Shown piece after piece: positions 52,664 to 60,473 of a stretch of 64,000 nt of DNA. The notes under the pieces are model-generated. The model was not told the DNA's origin. It saw only the letters and a list, made by a program, of their open reading frames with translations, and made no database searches. A program made the position numbers and the translations under genes. Every line of letters starts with the position of its first letter. The first letter of the stretch is position 1. Location of the stretch: the NCBI GenBank assembly GCA_017612655.1, contig JAGAFM010000047.1, positions 28,825 through 92,824 of the forward strand. Direction: 5' to 3'. This DNA comes from Clostridia bacterium. GTDB lineage: Bacteria > Bacillota > Clostridia > Oscillospirales > CAG-272.

Positions 52664-53779
52664 TCAGCTTTCATAGATCGGAACGTCGTCCGGAAGGGTC
52701 AGATAGTCCCCCGGATCGCAAATCACATGGTCTTTCCGGAATTCCAGATGCAGATGGGGACCGGATGCTGAGCCGGAAGTCCCGACATATCCGATCAACT
52801 GCCCTTTCTGAACAATATCCCCGTCATGGACCGCCAGTCTGGCCTGATGGGCATATACGGTTTCCATTCCGTTCGCGTGACGAATCCGAACCATGTACCC
52901 GTAGGACCCGTGATAATGCGCAAATACCACGACACCGCCGTCACACGCGTAAATCTCGGTCCAAACCGGAGCGGCGATATCATATCCGAAATGGAAATTC
53001 TGGGCGCCCCAGAGCTCTCTCCACCCGAATCCGCTGGAAAAATAAGCGACCATCCATCGTTCGATCTCTTCCGTCCCGTATTTGGAGGAAATCGTTTGGT
53101 TGTCCGGAAGGGGCCAGCCGAACTCCCCGGTCGAGACGGACGGGTCGGTTAAAAGATACGTAATCTGGTACCGAACCGCATTGACGGGTTCCCTAACTAC
53201 GGTACGGTCAAGAATCTGTGTTGAGTAGATTTCACCGGTGACCGGATCGGCTTCACGAGACCAGGTAACGCAGGCCAGGCCGTTCTCTCCGGGAGAAATC
53301 AACGTAGACCCTTTGACGTAGCCTTCCTCCCTGTAATCGATCCCGTATGGGATGACTTCCGCCGTTGAACCTTCGAGTTTGCAAGAATAGTGAACACCGT
53401 TTCTCAGAGCTCGATACGCGTCCACCGGATCGAAAATGTCGCTTTGCCACTCCAAAACCATTTTGATCCGAACCTCGGTCTGCGGGACCGGATCACCCCA
53501 ACCGCGGTTTTCCGCTGCGAGCAGGGCTTCCTCCCGGATTTCATCCAGTTCGTTTTGCGCCATCGACTCCTCGGCAGTCAGGCAGATCGTTTTTCCGTCC
53601 GCCTCGACAGCGTAGGCAATCGTCAGATGATCGGAAGCAGGATGAGGGAAGTCCGTACGGTACGGGCAGACCGCTTCCCGGCTCATCTCCTGGGAAGCTG
53701 CAGACACTCTGCCCCAGAAACAGGCTGAGAAGAACCCGGCCAAAGCAAGCAGCAGAAAGCATCTGATCGTTCTCTTCAA
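52664..53779 (-). CDS. M23-family peptidase with G5 domain
   Basis: 371 residues from TTG 53779 (GGGGGGAAGGG upstream). Hydrophobic signal at the N-terminus; FFSAC resembles a lipobox with an atypical -3 residue, so secretion or lipidation are both possible. A G5 domain spans ~140-205 (YVKGSTLISPGENGLACVTW). The LytM core spans ~250-360 with FHFGYDIAAP (zinc His and Asp) and GPHLHLEF (catalytic and zinc His), so it should be an active peptidoglycan endopeptidase. Last gene of the mreBC/polA operon. Confidence 0.92.
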   Translation of the reverse strand: MKRTIRCFLLLALAGFFSACFWGRVSAASQEMSREAVCPYRTDFPHPASDHLTIAYAVEADGKTICLTAEESMAQNELDEIREEALLAAENRGWGDPVPQTEVRIKMVLEWQSDIFDPVDAYRALRNGVHYSCKLEGSTAEVIPYGIDYREEGYVKGSTLISPGENGLACVTWSREADPVTGEIYSTQILDRTVVREPVNAVRYQITYLLTDPSVSTGEFGWPLPDNQTISSKYGTEEIERWMVAYFSSGFGWRELWGAQNFHFGYDIAAPVWTEIYACDGGVVVFAHYHGSYGYMVRIRHANGMETVYAHQARLAVHDGDIVQKGQLIGYVGTSGSASGPHLHLEFRKDHVICDPGDYLTLPDDVPIYES

Positions 53780-53835
53780 TGCCCTTCCCCCCTTCTTTCG
53801 CTATTCCTTGATCCGTTTCAGACTCATGGTCAGCG

Positions 53836-54744
53836 TCACGGCAATTCTCCCAGATAAGCCCGAATCTGCGGTTCGATCCAGTAAGAAAATTCTGTGTGAA
53901 CCATTCGCTTCGCCTCGTTCCGGATCTTGCAGTACGGACCGGCTCCGTCCACCGCTCCCTCCCAGATGTCGGCAAAGCAGAAATCATACACTCCGTCCCG
54001 GAGGGACTGCGTATAAGAAACAGCATCTCCGCACAGAATGCGCACCTTTTCTTTCATCGGAAACTGAGGGAGAAGATACTCTGTAAACAGATCAATAACT
54101 TCCTGCTCCCGTTCTACGACGGTAACGGAGCGAACCGTTTCGGACTGAGAAATCCGGAATGCATAATATCCGAGTCCCAGCCCGAGAACCAGAGTATCTC
54201 CCCAGGCAGCCCGGACAGCCTTCTCCATGGAATGAATTTCCGACGGGCAGACCGATACCCAGGGAATCGGCCCCTCGTACAGTGCCGGGAAAGAGACCGG
54301 AACGGAAAAAAAGCCCAGCTTCGGCACGACGAATCGCCCCTCAAAATCCGGCATGTCGTAATGGAAAATTTCCCCACGTTCATAGGAGCTGTGGGCAAGA
54401 CGAAATCTTCCGATTGACCTGTCCGGAACGGTTACGGCGGACAGGAAGGGGTCCGCCAGAAAGATCTTTTCGTCCAGATGCCTTCCGTTCCGAAACAACT
54501 GTGCAATATATCCCCCGTCCGTCGTGCTTCCAAGGTCCATTTCGGAGAAGAACTCCCGCAGCACGTAAAAAGTCTCAAATTCTCCTGGCATCAAACCGAG
54601 TGTCTTCAGTTCCTCCAGTTCTTCTTTGGAATAGGCTTTTTCCGCGTTTTTCAAGTCTTCCTCCGTGTACCGGATACACGGAGATTGCTGTGCGATGGTG
54701 CGCCCGATCTCGGCGCTGACCGCAATGGATTCCTCGTAAGTCAT
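53836..54744 (-). CDS. Class I SAM-dependent methyltransferase-fold protein
   Basis: 302 residues. After an all-helical N-terminus and an apparent beta domain, WGDTLVLGLGLGYYAFRISQ (about 183-202) is a motif I SAM loop, followed by SVTVVEREQEVIDLF (acidic ribose-binding residue) and FCFADIWEGAVDG. The closest general pattern is the spermidine-synthase-like methyltransferase group, but no specific substrate is indicated. It starts 6 bp after polA ends, so it is coupled to it. Confidence 0.75.
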   Translation of the reverse strand: MTYEESIAVSAEIGRTIAQQSPCIRYTEEDLKNAEKAYSKEELEELKTLGLMPGEFETFYVLREFFSEMDLGSTTDGGYIAQLFRNGRHLDEKIFLADPFLSAVTVPDRSIGRFRLAHSSYERGEIFHYDMPDFEGRFVVPKLGFFSVPVSFPALYEGPIPWVSVCPSEIHSMEKAVRAAWGDTLVLGLGLGYYAFRISQSETVRSVTVVEREQEVIDLFTEYLLPQFPMKEKVRILCGDAVSYTQSLRDGVYDFCFADIWEGAVDGAGPYCKIRNEAKRMVHTEFSYWIEPQIRAYLGELP

Positions 54745-54750
54745 TTCATT

Positions 54751-57276
54751 TCAGTGTCCTTCGTACCAGTTTCTCGCCGCTTTGACATCCACGGTTAGAG
54801 GGACGGTTAAACTGACCGCCTGTTCCATCGTTTCCCGAAGAATATCGGAAACCGCTTTCTCGCAATCTTTGGAACACTCCACAATCAGTTCGTCATGAAC
54901 CTGCAGGATAAGCGCCGCGTCCAGTCCTGACTCTGTCAGGCGCTTCTCAAGGCGAACCATCGCCAGTTTAATGATATCTGCAGCAGTTCCCTGAATCGGG
55001 CTGTTCATGGCGACCCGTTCCCCGAATGCTACAACCGGCTTCTTGGAGGAGGAGAGCTCGGGAATATACCTTCTTCTCCCGAAAAGCGTCGTTACGTATC
55101 CCTGCTCCTTCGCAGCGGCAATCGTCCTGCGAAGATATTCCGCTACCCCGGGGTAGGTCTGCATATAATCTTCAATATACTTTCTGGCCTGCCATCTCGG
55201 GATCCCGAGATCCTCCGAAAGAGAAAACTCTCCGATCCCGTAGACAATTCCGAAATTGACCGCTTTCGCCCGCTTACGCTGTTCCGGAGTAACTTCCTCT
55301 CTTCTGCAGTGGAAAACGCGGGATGCCGTTTCGGAATGAATGTCCGAGCCATGCCGGAATGCCTCCGTCATAGTCTCGTCGCCCGAGATTGCGGCAAGCA
55401 GTCGGAGCTCGATCTGAGAATAATCCGCATCGATCAGTACATGATCTCCGTCTTTTGCGACGAAAAAGCGGCGGAGTTCCCTTCCCAGTTCCGTTCTTAC
55501 GGGAATGTTCTGCAAATTCGGCTCCGTAGAAGAAAGGCGGCCGGTCGCCGTAACCGTTTGACGGAACGAAGTATGGACCCGTCCGTTTGCGTCTGCGAGT
55601 TCTGCAAGGGCATCCGTATAGGTCGATTTCAGTTTCATAACCTGACGATAGTCAAGGATCTCCGCGACGAGAGGAACATAGGACCGGAACTTTTCCAAAA
55701 CATCGGCGCTGGTGGAACGCTTCTTGGACTCGGCGGGAAGCATCATTTCGTCGAAGAGCACTTCGGCCAGCTGCTTCGGGGAATTGACATTGAACGGATG
55801 TCCCGCCATGAGGTAAATCCGTTCCAGGTATTCTTCGCACCGTTTCCCCAGCTCTTCACCGAAGGACCGGATCCCCTCGGTATCCACCTGAAATCCGCGA
55901 ACTTCCATTCGATGGAGAACCTCTGCGAGTGGTAGTTCAATTTCCTGGTACAGCCGCATGGTCCCGGTCTCCTCCAACTCACGTGAGAGGATCTCACGGA
56001 GACGAAAAACGAGATCGGCTTCCACGCTTCCTTCCCGTTCCTCCGGAAGAAGCTGATTCAAATAGCGGACGGACAGTCTCTCCAGGGAATCCGCCCCTCC
56101 TCCGGAGTCCAGAACATAGGCGGCAATTCTGGCGTCGAACGCGGCGGAAAAGGTGTCCTGTGACCGTTCTTCGAGCGAAGTGTAGAATGCCTTGCTGTCG
56201 AATACCGCAATGTTGGTCCTGCCGCTGAAGAAACCGAACGGGTTGTCATCACACCGCAGGACTGCGTCCGAGGTACGGACCCAAAGGATACCGGCATGGA
56301 AATCCGCGGCCGCGGAACACGGTTCGTCCGGCGGCAATTCCATCAATTCCCGGACGGAGACCCTTTTGACAGGGACGGAAACCTGATACGTATCTCCCCC
56401 CTGCTTCCCTTCCTCCGATATCTTTTCCGCAAACTTGCGGAATTCCAGTTTCAGATACAGGGATCGAAGCGCTTCCCTGTCCGACAGATCGGCTTGTTTC
56501 GTCAGGGAACGGTAGGGGATCTCGAGAGGAGCATCCTTCGCGATTGTCGCAAGTTTTCTGGAGAAAAAGGCGGATTCTTTCCCGTCTCTCAGTTTTTCCA
56601 GTGTGCTCTTTCCGACCGTTTGCCCCTCCATTTTTTCATATAGTTCTTCAAGGCTTCCATACTCTGAAATCAGCCGCTCGGCCGTTTTTCTTCCGATTCC
56701 CTTTACCCCGGGAATATTGTCCGAAGAATCTCCCATAAGGGCTTTGAGATCAACAAACTGTTCCGGCTGGATTCCGTACTCACCGAAAAACACCTCCCGG
56801 TCAAAGGGAATTGCTCCTTTATTCGTTTCCAGGAGAACGGTTGTTCGATCGGAAATCAGCTGAAGGGAATCCCTGTCTCCCGTCAGGAGGAAAACCCGTG
56901 TGTCGCCCTCCTCTTCCGCCTGAAAGGCATAACTTCCGAGAATGTCGTCCGCTTCAAATCCGGGGACTTCGCAGATCTGAAATCCCAGAGCGGAGGCCAC
57001 CTCCTTGGCGACGGGAAACTGTTCTTTCAGTTCCGGCATCATCGGACTTCTTCCGGCTTTGTATTCCGCGTAGAGCCGGTGACGGAACGTCGGTTCTTTC
57101 CTGTCAAATGCCATCACGCAGTGATCGGGGGCATAGTTTTCCATCGTGCGGGACAGTATGGAAACCATTCCGTAGACGGCATTGGTATGAAGTCCGTCCC
57201 GGGTCGTCATCGTTCCAATCCCGTAGAAGGCTCGATTCAGGAGGCTGTTCCCGTCCACTACCAGAAGCGTTTTCAC
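54751..57276 (-). CDS. polA: DNA polymerase I with degenerate proofreading domain
   Basis: 841 residues from GTG 57276, which overlaps the mreC stop (GTGA); GGGGAG upstream. The 5'-nuclease (1 to ~290) has VDGNSLLNRAFYG, EADDILGSYA and GDSSDNIPGVKGIG. The middle domain (~300-460) has AAADFHAG where active 3'-5' exonucleases have DTET, so proofreading is almost certainly lost. The polymerase (~460-841) is intact: DYSQIELRLLAAISGD, KRAKAVNFGIVYGIG and VHDELIVE. Acts in Okazaki fragment maturation and repair. Confidence 0.96.
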   Translation of the reverse strand: MKTLLVVDGNSLLNRAFYGIGTMTTRDGLHTNAVYGMVSILSRTMENYAPDHCVMAFDRKEPTFRHRLYAEYKAGRSPMMPELKEQFPVAKEVASALGFQICEVPGFEADDILGSYAFQAEEEGDTRVFLLTGDRDSLQLISDRTTVLLETNKGAIPFDREVFFGEYGIQPEQFVDLKALMGDSSDNIPGVKGIGRKTAERLISEYGSLEELYEKMEGQTVGKSTLEKLRDGKESAFFSRKLATIAKDAPLEIPYRSLTKQADLSDREALRSLYLKLEFRKFAEKISEEGKQGGDTYQVSVPVKRVSVRELMELPPDEPCSAAADFHAGILWVRTSDAVLRCDDNPFGFFSGRTNIAVFDSKAFYTSLEERSQDTFSAAFDARIAAYVLDSGGGADSLERLSVRYLNQLLPEEREGSVEADLVFRLREILSRELEETGTMRLYQEIELPLAEVLHRMEVRGFQVDTEGIRSFGEELGKRCEEYLERIYLMAGHPFNVNSPKQLAEVLFDEMMLPAESKKRSTSADVLEKFRSYVPLVAEILDYRQVMKLKSTYTDALAELADANGRVHTSFRQTVTATGRLSSTEPNLQNIPVRTELGRELRRFFVAKDGDHVLIDADYSQIELRLLAAISGDETMTEAFRHGSDIHSETASRVFHCRREEVTPEQRKRAKAVNFGIVYGIGEFSLSEDLGIPRWQARKYIEDYMQTYPGVAEYLRRTIAAAKEQGYVTTLFGRRRYIPELSSSKKPVVAFGERVAMNSPIQGTAADIIKLAMVRLEKRLTESGLDAALILQVHDELIVECSKDCEKAVSDILRETMEQAVSLTVPLTVDVKAARNWYEGH

Positions 57277-58154
57277 GTCTGACTCTCCCCTTCCGTTTCA
57301 TTCGTTCCCGGTTCTTCCTCTGACAGAACCGCAAATTCCGTCAGAATCATGACATCTCTCACCTCTGAAAGGCGTACCGAAGGGGTTATGACCGCTGTTC
57401 GGGTCATGGTGGCGGCATCCCACCGGACTTCCCGGATTACCCCCAGGAGAAGCCCACGGGGAAAGGAGTCCCCCCTGCCAGAGGTCCGAATCCGATCCCC
57501 CTCCCGGACATCCGCATCCGCGTCCAGATAGGAGAAAAGAAGGTCTCCCTCCAGCCTGCAGGCATAGTTTCCCTCCGCCAGGCCTTCCGTGTTGTTTCTC
57601 TCTACATACGCCCCCGTCGAGAATGTCAGTTCCGTAATCGGCGTCACAGTCGCGCTGTTCGCGGTGACGGACGCGATCTTCCCGATCACCCCTGCCTCCG
57701 TAATCACCGGATATCCCACCGCAATTCCCTCTCCAGATCCCGCGTTCAGGGTAAGGGAGAAAGAATAACCGGACTGATAGGCGGAAACCACCTCGCATTT
57801 CAGAAAGCGGTAATCCGCATGGTTTTCCTTCAGCTCGAGGAACTGTTTCAGATAGGCATTTTCCTCCAGCACCTGCTCCGCTTCCGACAGGGTCTGCTCC
57901 ATGGAAATGATCTGCTGGCGGAGCCGGTCGTTCTCTTCTTTCAGCTTGTCATATTCGGTGAAACGGGAGAAAAACTGATTGCAGCTCTGTCCGATTGCAT
58001 AGAACAGATTCCGGACCGGCGTCGTAATCGCTTCCGTCACGACGCGGACTGGCTCTGTATTTCCGGTCGCAATCAGTAAGGTCGGAACAACGGTGCAGAC
58101 CAGTGCGACAATCAAGAGCGGGATCAAAACGGGGTGCTTTCGATTGTTTTTCAT
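57273..58154 (-). CDS. mreC: Rod shape-determining protein MreC
   Basis: 293 residues: one N-terminal helix (LIPLLIVALVCTVVPTLLIAT), a coiled coil (~68-110), then the MreC beta-barrel pair (~120-275) with NAGSGEGIAVGYPVITEAGVIGKIASVTANSATVTPI and SGRGDSFPRGLLLGVI. It links MreB to the elongasome at the membrane. mreD does not follow; polA overlaps the stop instead. AAGGA lies ~6 nt before the ATG. Confidence 0.95.
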   Translation of the reverse strand: MKNNRKHPVLIPLLIVALVCTVVPTLLIATGNTEPVRVVTEAITTPVRNLFYAIGQSCNQFFSRFTEYDKLKEENDRLRQQIISMEQTLSEAEQVLEENAYLKQFLELKENHADYRFLKCEVVSAYQSGYSFSLTLNAGSGEGIAVGYPVITEAGVIGKIASVTANSATVTPITELTFSTGAYVERNNTEGLAEGNYACRLEGDLLFSYLDADADVREGDRIRTSGRGDSFPRGLLLGVIREVRWDAATMTRTAVITPSVRLSEVRDVMILTEFAVLSEEEPGTNETEGESQT

Positions 58155-58171
58155 CTCGGATTCCTTATCCC

Positions 58172-59236
58172 TTATTTCGAGCGGAATTTTATGATTCGGT
58201 CAATGTCCCCCTGGAAGGCGAGCAGCCTTCCGATCCCCTGAACAGAGCACTCCATCGGGTTTTTTGCAATCGTAGTCTTCAGGTGGGTAGCCTGGGAAAT
58301 CTGCTGACAGATCCCGCCCATCAGAGCTCCCCCTCCTGTCAGAAGAATACCGTCGCCGTATAAATCCGCAGACAGTTCAGGAGGCGTCTCCTCCAGCAAA
58401 GAGCGAATACTGTCGGTGATTTTTCCCATAGGCTCCGCAGTTGCCTCCACCATATCCGCGGCAGTCAGTCTCTGACCGACGGGAAGGCCGGTAATAACGT
58501 CTCTTCCCCTGACTTCCATCTCGGTCGCATTCCCTCTCGGAGAAACCGGGGATCCGGGGAGAGATTCCTGCGTCCTCCTGACCAGGGATTCCTCCGGACG
58601 GACCACGGTTCCGATGCATCGTTTGCAGTATTCAGCCGTAGTTTCGCTGATCTGGACATTGTATTTGCGTCTGACATAATCACAGATGGCTTCGTCGAAG
58701 GTATCTCCTCCGACCCGGAGGGAGCGGGCGACAACAATTCCACCCAGACTCATGACTGCGGCCTCCGTGGTGCCGCCCCCGATGTCTACAACGATACTTC
58801 CGTGCGGACGGGTCACCCGGATTCCTGCGCCGACTGCAGCGACAAGTGCGGTCTCTATCAGGGCAACGCTTTTCGCGCCGGCGTCCAGAATCACTTCCTC
58901 CACCGCACGTTTTTCAACATCGTTGACGGAATAAGGCACACTCGCAATGACGCGCGGATGCCTTCCCGAAAGCCGGACTCCGGTTTTTTTGAGAAACGCT
59001 TCCATCATCGCGACCGCGACGTCGAACTGCGCAATCACCCCGGACTTGACGGGGCGCAGAACCGAAACGGAATCCGGTGTTTTTCCAACCATCCTTGCCG
59101 CATCCAGTCCTACCGCGGTCACGACATCTTCCGTATCCGAAACCGCAACACAGGACGGTTCATTCAGACGGACGCCTTTTCCTTTTATGAAGATTCTTGT
59201 GTTGGACGTTCCCAAATCAATTCCAATACTTTTCAC
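58172..59236 (-). CDS. mreB: Rod shape-determining protein MreB with an inserted segment
   Basis: Actin-like ATPase, 354 residues from GTG 59236 (GAGGAT site). Phosphate 1 loop GIDLGTSNTRIF, VVDIGGGTTEAAV (phosphate 2), GDTFDEAI and GILLTGGGALMGGI (adenosine) are present. Between the CKRCIG and EVRGRDVITGLP segments there are about 20 extra residues (VRPEESLVRRTQESLPGSPV) relative to common MreB. It organises lateral wall synthesis with MreC, encoded 17 bp downstream. Confidence 0.95.
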   Translation of the reverse strand: MKSIGIDLGTSNTRIFIKGKGVRLNEPSCVAVSDTEDVVTAVGLDAARMVGKTPDSVSVLRPVKSGVIAQFDVAVAMMEAFLKKTGVRLSGRHPRVIASVPYSVNDVEKRAVEEVILDAGAKSVALIETALVAAVGAGIRVTRPHGSIVVDIGGGTTEAAVMSLGGIVVARSLRVGGDTFDEAICDYVRRKYNVQISETTAEYCKRCIGTVVRPEESLVRRTQESLPGSPVSPRGNATEMEVRGRDVITGLPVGQRLTAADMVEATAEPMGKITDSIRSLLEETPPELSADLYGDGILLTGGGALMGGICQQISQATHLKTTIAKNPMECSVQGIGRLLAFQGDIDRIIKFRSK

Positions 59237-59280
59237 TGTTCTATCCTCATCAAACCCGTTTTTCTTTTAAGGTCTATCGT

Positions 59281-59895
59281 CTATTCGCAGTCGGAAAGGC
59301 CGAATCCGAATGCATCCCGAAGCATTCGGTCGGTGCCGCACGCAGACAGCCCCACTACATTGAAATAATCTCCGTCAATCCGGGAAACAAAGAGAGATCC
59401 TTTTTGCTGGACCGCATAGGCCCCCGCCTTGTCCATCGGCTCCCCGGTCGCCAGATAATCATCGATTTCCTGCTCGGAAAGGGAGCGGAACCAAACACGG
59501 GTCTGCATGCAGTCAACCACCAGTCTGCCGTCGAAAACCGCTGCCATCCCGGTGAAAACGGAATGGCTCCTTCCGGACAGCTCCGATAGCATCCTCTTTG
59601 CATCGTTTCCGTCTTTCGGCTTCTCCAGAACCTCCCCGTTCAGATACACAATCGTATCTGCGGCGAGCAGAACCCTGTCTTTCCCCCGGACGTCCTCCGG
59701 ATACTGTTCCCAGGCGGCACGAGCCTTGCGGCTGGCCAGCCCCATCACCAGTTCGGAGGGTGTCAGGAACGCACTTCGTTCGCTTTCTTCCTCTGTGTCA
59801 GGTACAAGACAAATCGGATGAACACCGACTTTTTCCAGGATTTCTCTCCGTCTGGGAGAGCGGGATGCAAGTATTAATTTTATCATCTCAGTCAT
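59281..59895 (-). CDS. maf: Maf-family nucleoside-triphosphate pyrophosphatase
   Basis: 204 residues: ILASRSPRRREILEKVGV at the N-terminus, AADTIVYLNGEVLEKPKDGNDAKRML with catalytic Asp, and DKAGAYAVQQKGSLFVSRIDGDYFNVVGL. Maf proteins hydrolyse dTTP/UTP or modified nucleotides and are linked to septation control; genes beside mreB are classical. ATG 59895 or 59886 could start it, both with weak ribosome sites. Confidence 0.93.
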   Translation of the reverse strand: MTEMIKLILASRSPRRREILEKVGVHPICLVPDTEEESERSAFLTPSELVMGLASRKARAAWEQYPEDVRGKDRVLLAADTIVYLNGEVLEKPKDGNDAKRMLSELSGRSHSVFTGMAAVFDGRLVVDCMQTRVWFRSLSEQEIDDYLATGEPMDKAGAYAVQQKGSLFVSRIDGDYFNVVGLSACGTDRMLRDAFGFGLSDCE

Positions 59896-59941
59896 CAGCA
59901 GAACAAAATCGTCTGCTTCTTCTCCCGTCTGATCAGTCGTT

Positions 59942-60208
59942 TCAGTGTCTCTGCTCCGTTTCAGCGGTTCCTCTTGGAGTCAACCTGTCTGTACCAGGTT
60001 CGGTTCGTGGAGCGGAATGCACCATCATCAGCTCCTCCATCGTACAATCCAGCGCACGCGCAAGGTTCTGAACGGTTTTTGCCGTACAGCCTTCCACCGC
60101 GCTTTTTCCGGTGCAAAGGTCAATCACTGTTGTCTTAGGCACACCGCTGATCTTCGCCAGCCGGTACATCGTCAGGTTCTTCTCTCTCAGCAAATCCTGA
60201 AAATCCAT
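59942..60208 (-). CDS. XRE-family helix-turn-helix regulator
   Basis: 88 residues. The HTH (about 4-60) has LTMYRLAKISGVPKTTVIDLCTGKS with the recognition helix around PKTTVIDL, then NLARALDCTMEELM. The last ~25 residues are disordered. GAAGGGAGAA precedes the ATG. It is the first gene after a perfect promoter and may autoregulate the maf-mreBC-polA operon; this is inference. Confidence 0.88.
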   Translation of the reverse strand: MDFQDLLREKNLTMYRLAKISGVPKTTVIDLCTGKSAVEGCTAKTVQNLARALDCTMEELMMVHSAPRTEPGTDRLTPRGTAETEQRH

Positions 60209-60292
60209 GGATTCTCCCTTCGGACACGGTGACTCCCCCGAGGGGACACCCCCGGGCGGACCCCCTCACTCTTGTGATCGGAAATCGCCTCT

Positions 60293-60321
60293 ATTATATC
60301 GGCCAACCGACCTTTTGTCAA
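60293..60321 (-). promoter_or_regulatory. Consensus SigA promoter of the XRE-maf-mreBC operon
   Basis: Perfect TTGACA (60316-60321), 17 bp, perfect TATAAT (60293-60298), leftward; start near 60286. The ~78-nt leader contains GC-rich hairpins (GGTGtCCCC/GGGGgagtCACC). Confidence 0.9.
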
Positions 60322-60402
60322 GTGCGTGTTTGCCGAAATACGCTCCTCATCTCTGAAGAAACCGCTCGTCGAAGGGTTCCCTCCCTCTGCCGAAAAAAAA
60401 GG

Positions 60403-60431
60403 TTGCACGGAACTGAAAAAAAGAGTATAAT
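60403..60431 (+). promoter_or_regulatory. Promoter of lysS-glyS
   Basis: TATAAT at 60426-60431 with TTGCAC (60403-60408) at 17 bp; start near 60438, leader about 36 nt. Confidence 0.6.
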
Positions 60432-60473
60432 AAGGGAATAGATACAAAAAAGGCCATCAGAAAGGGAATCGAC

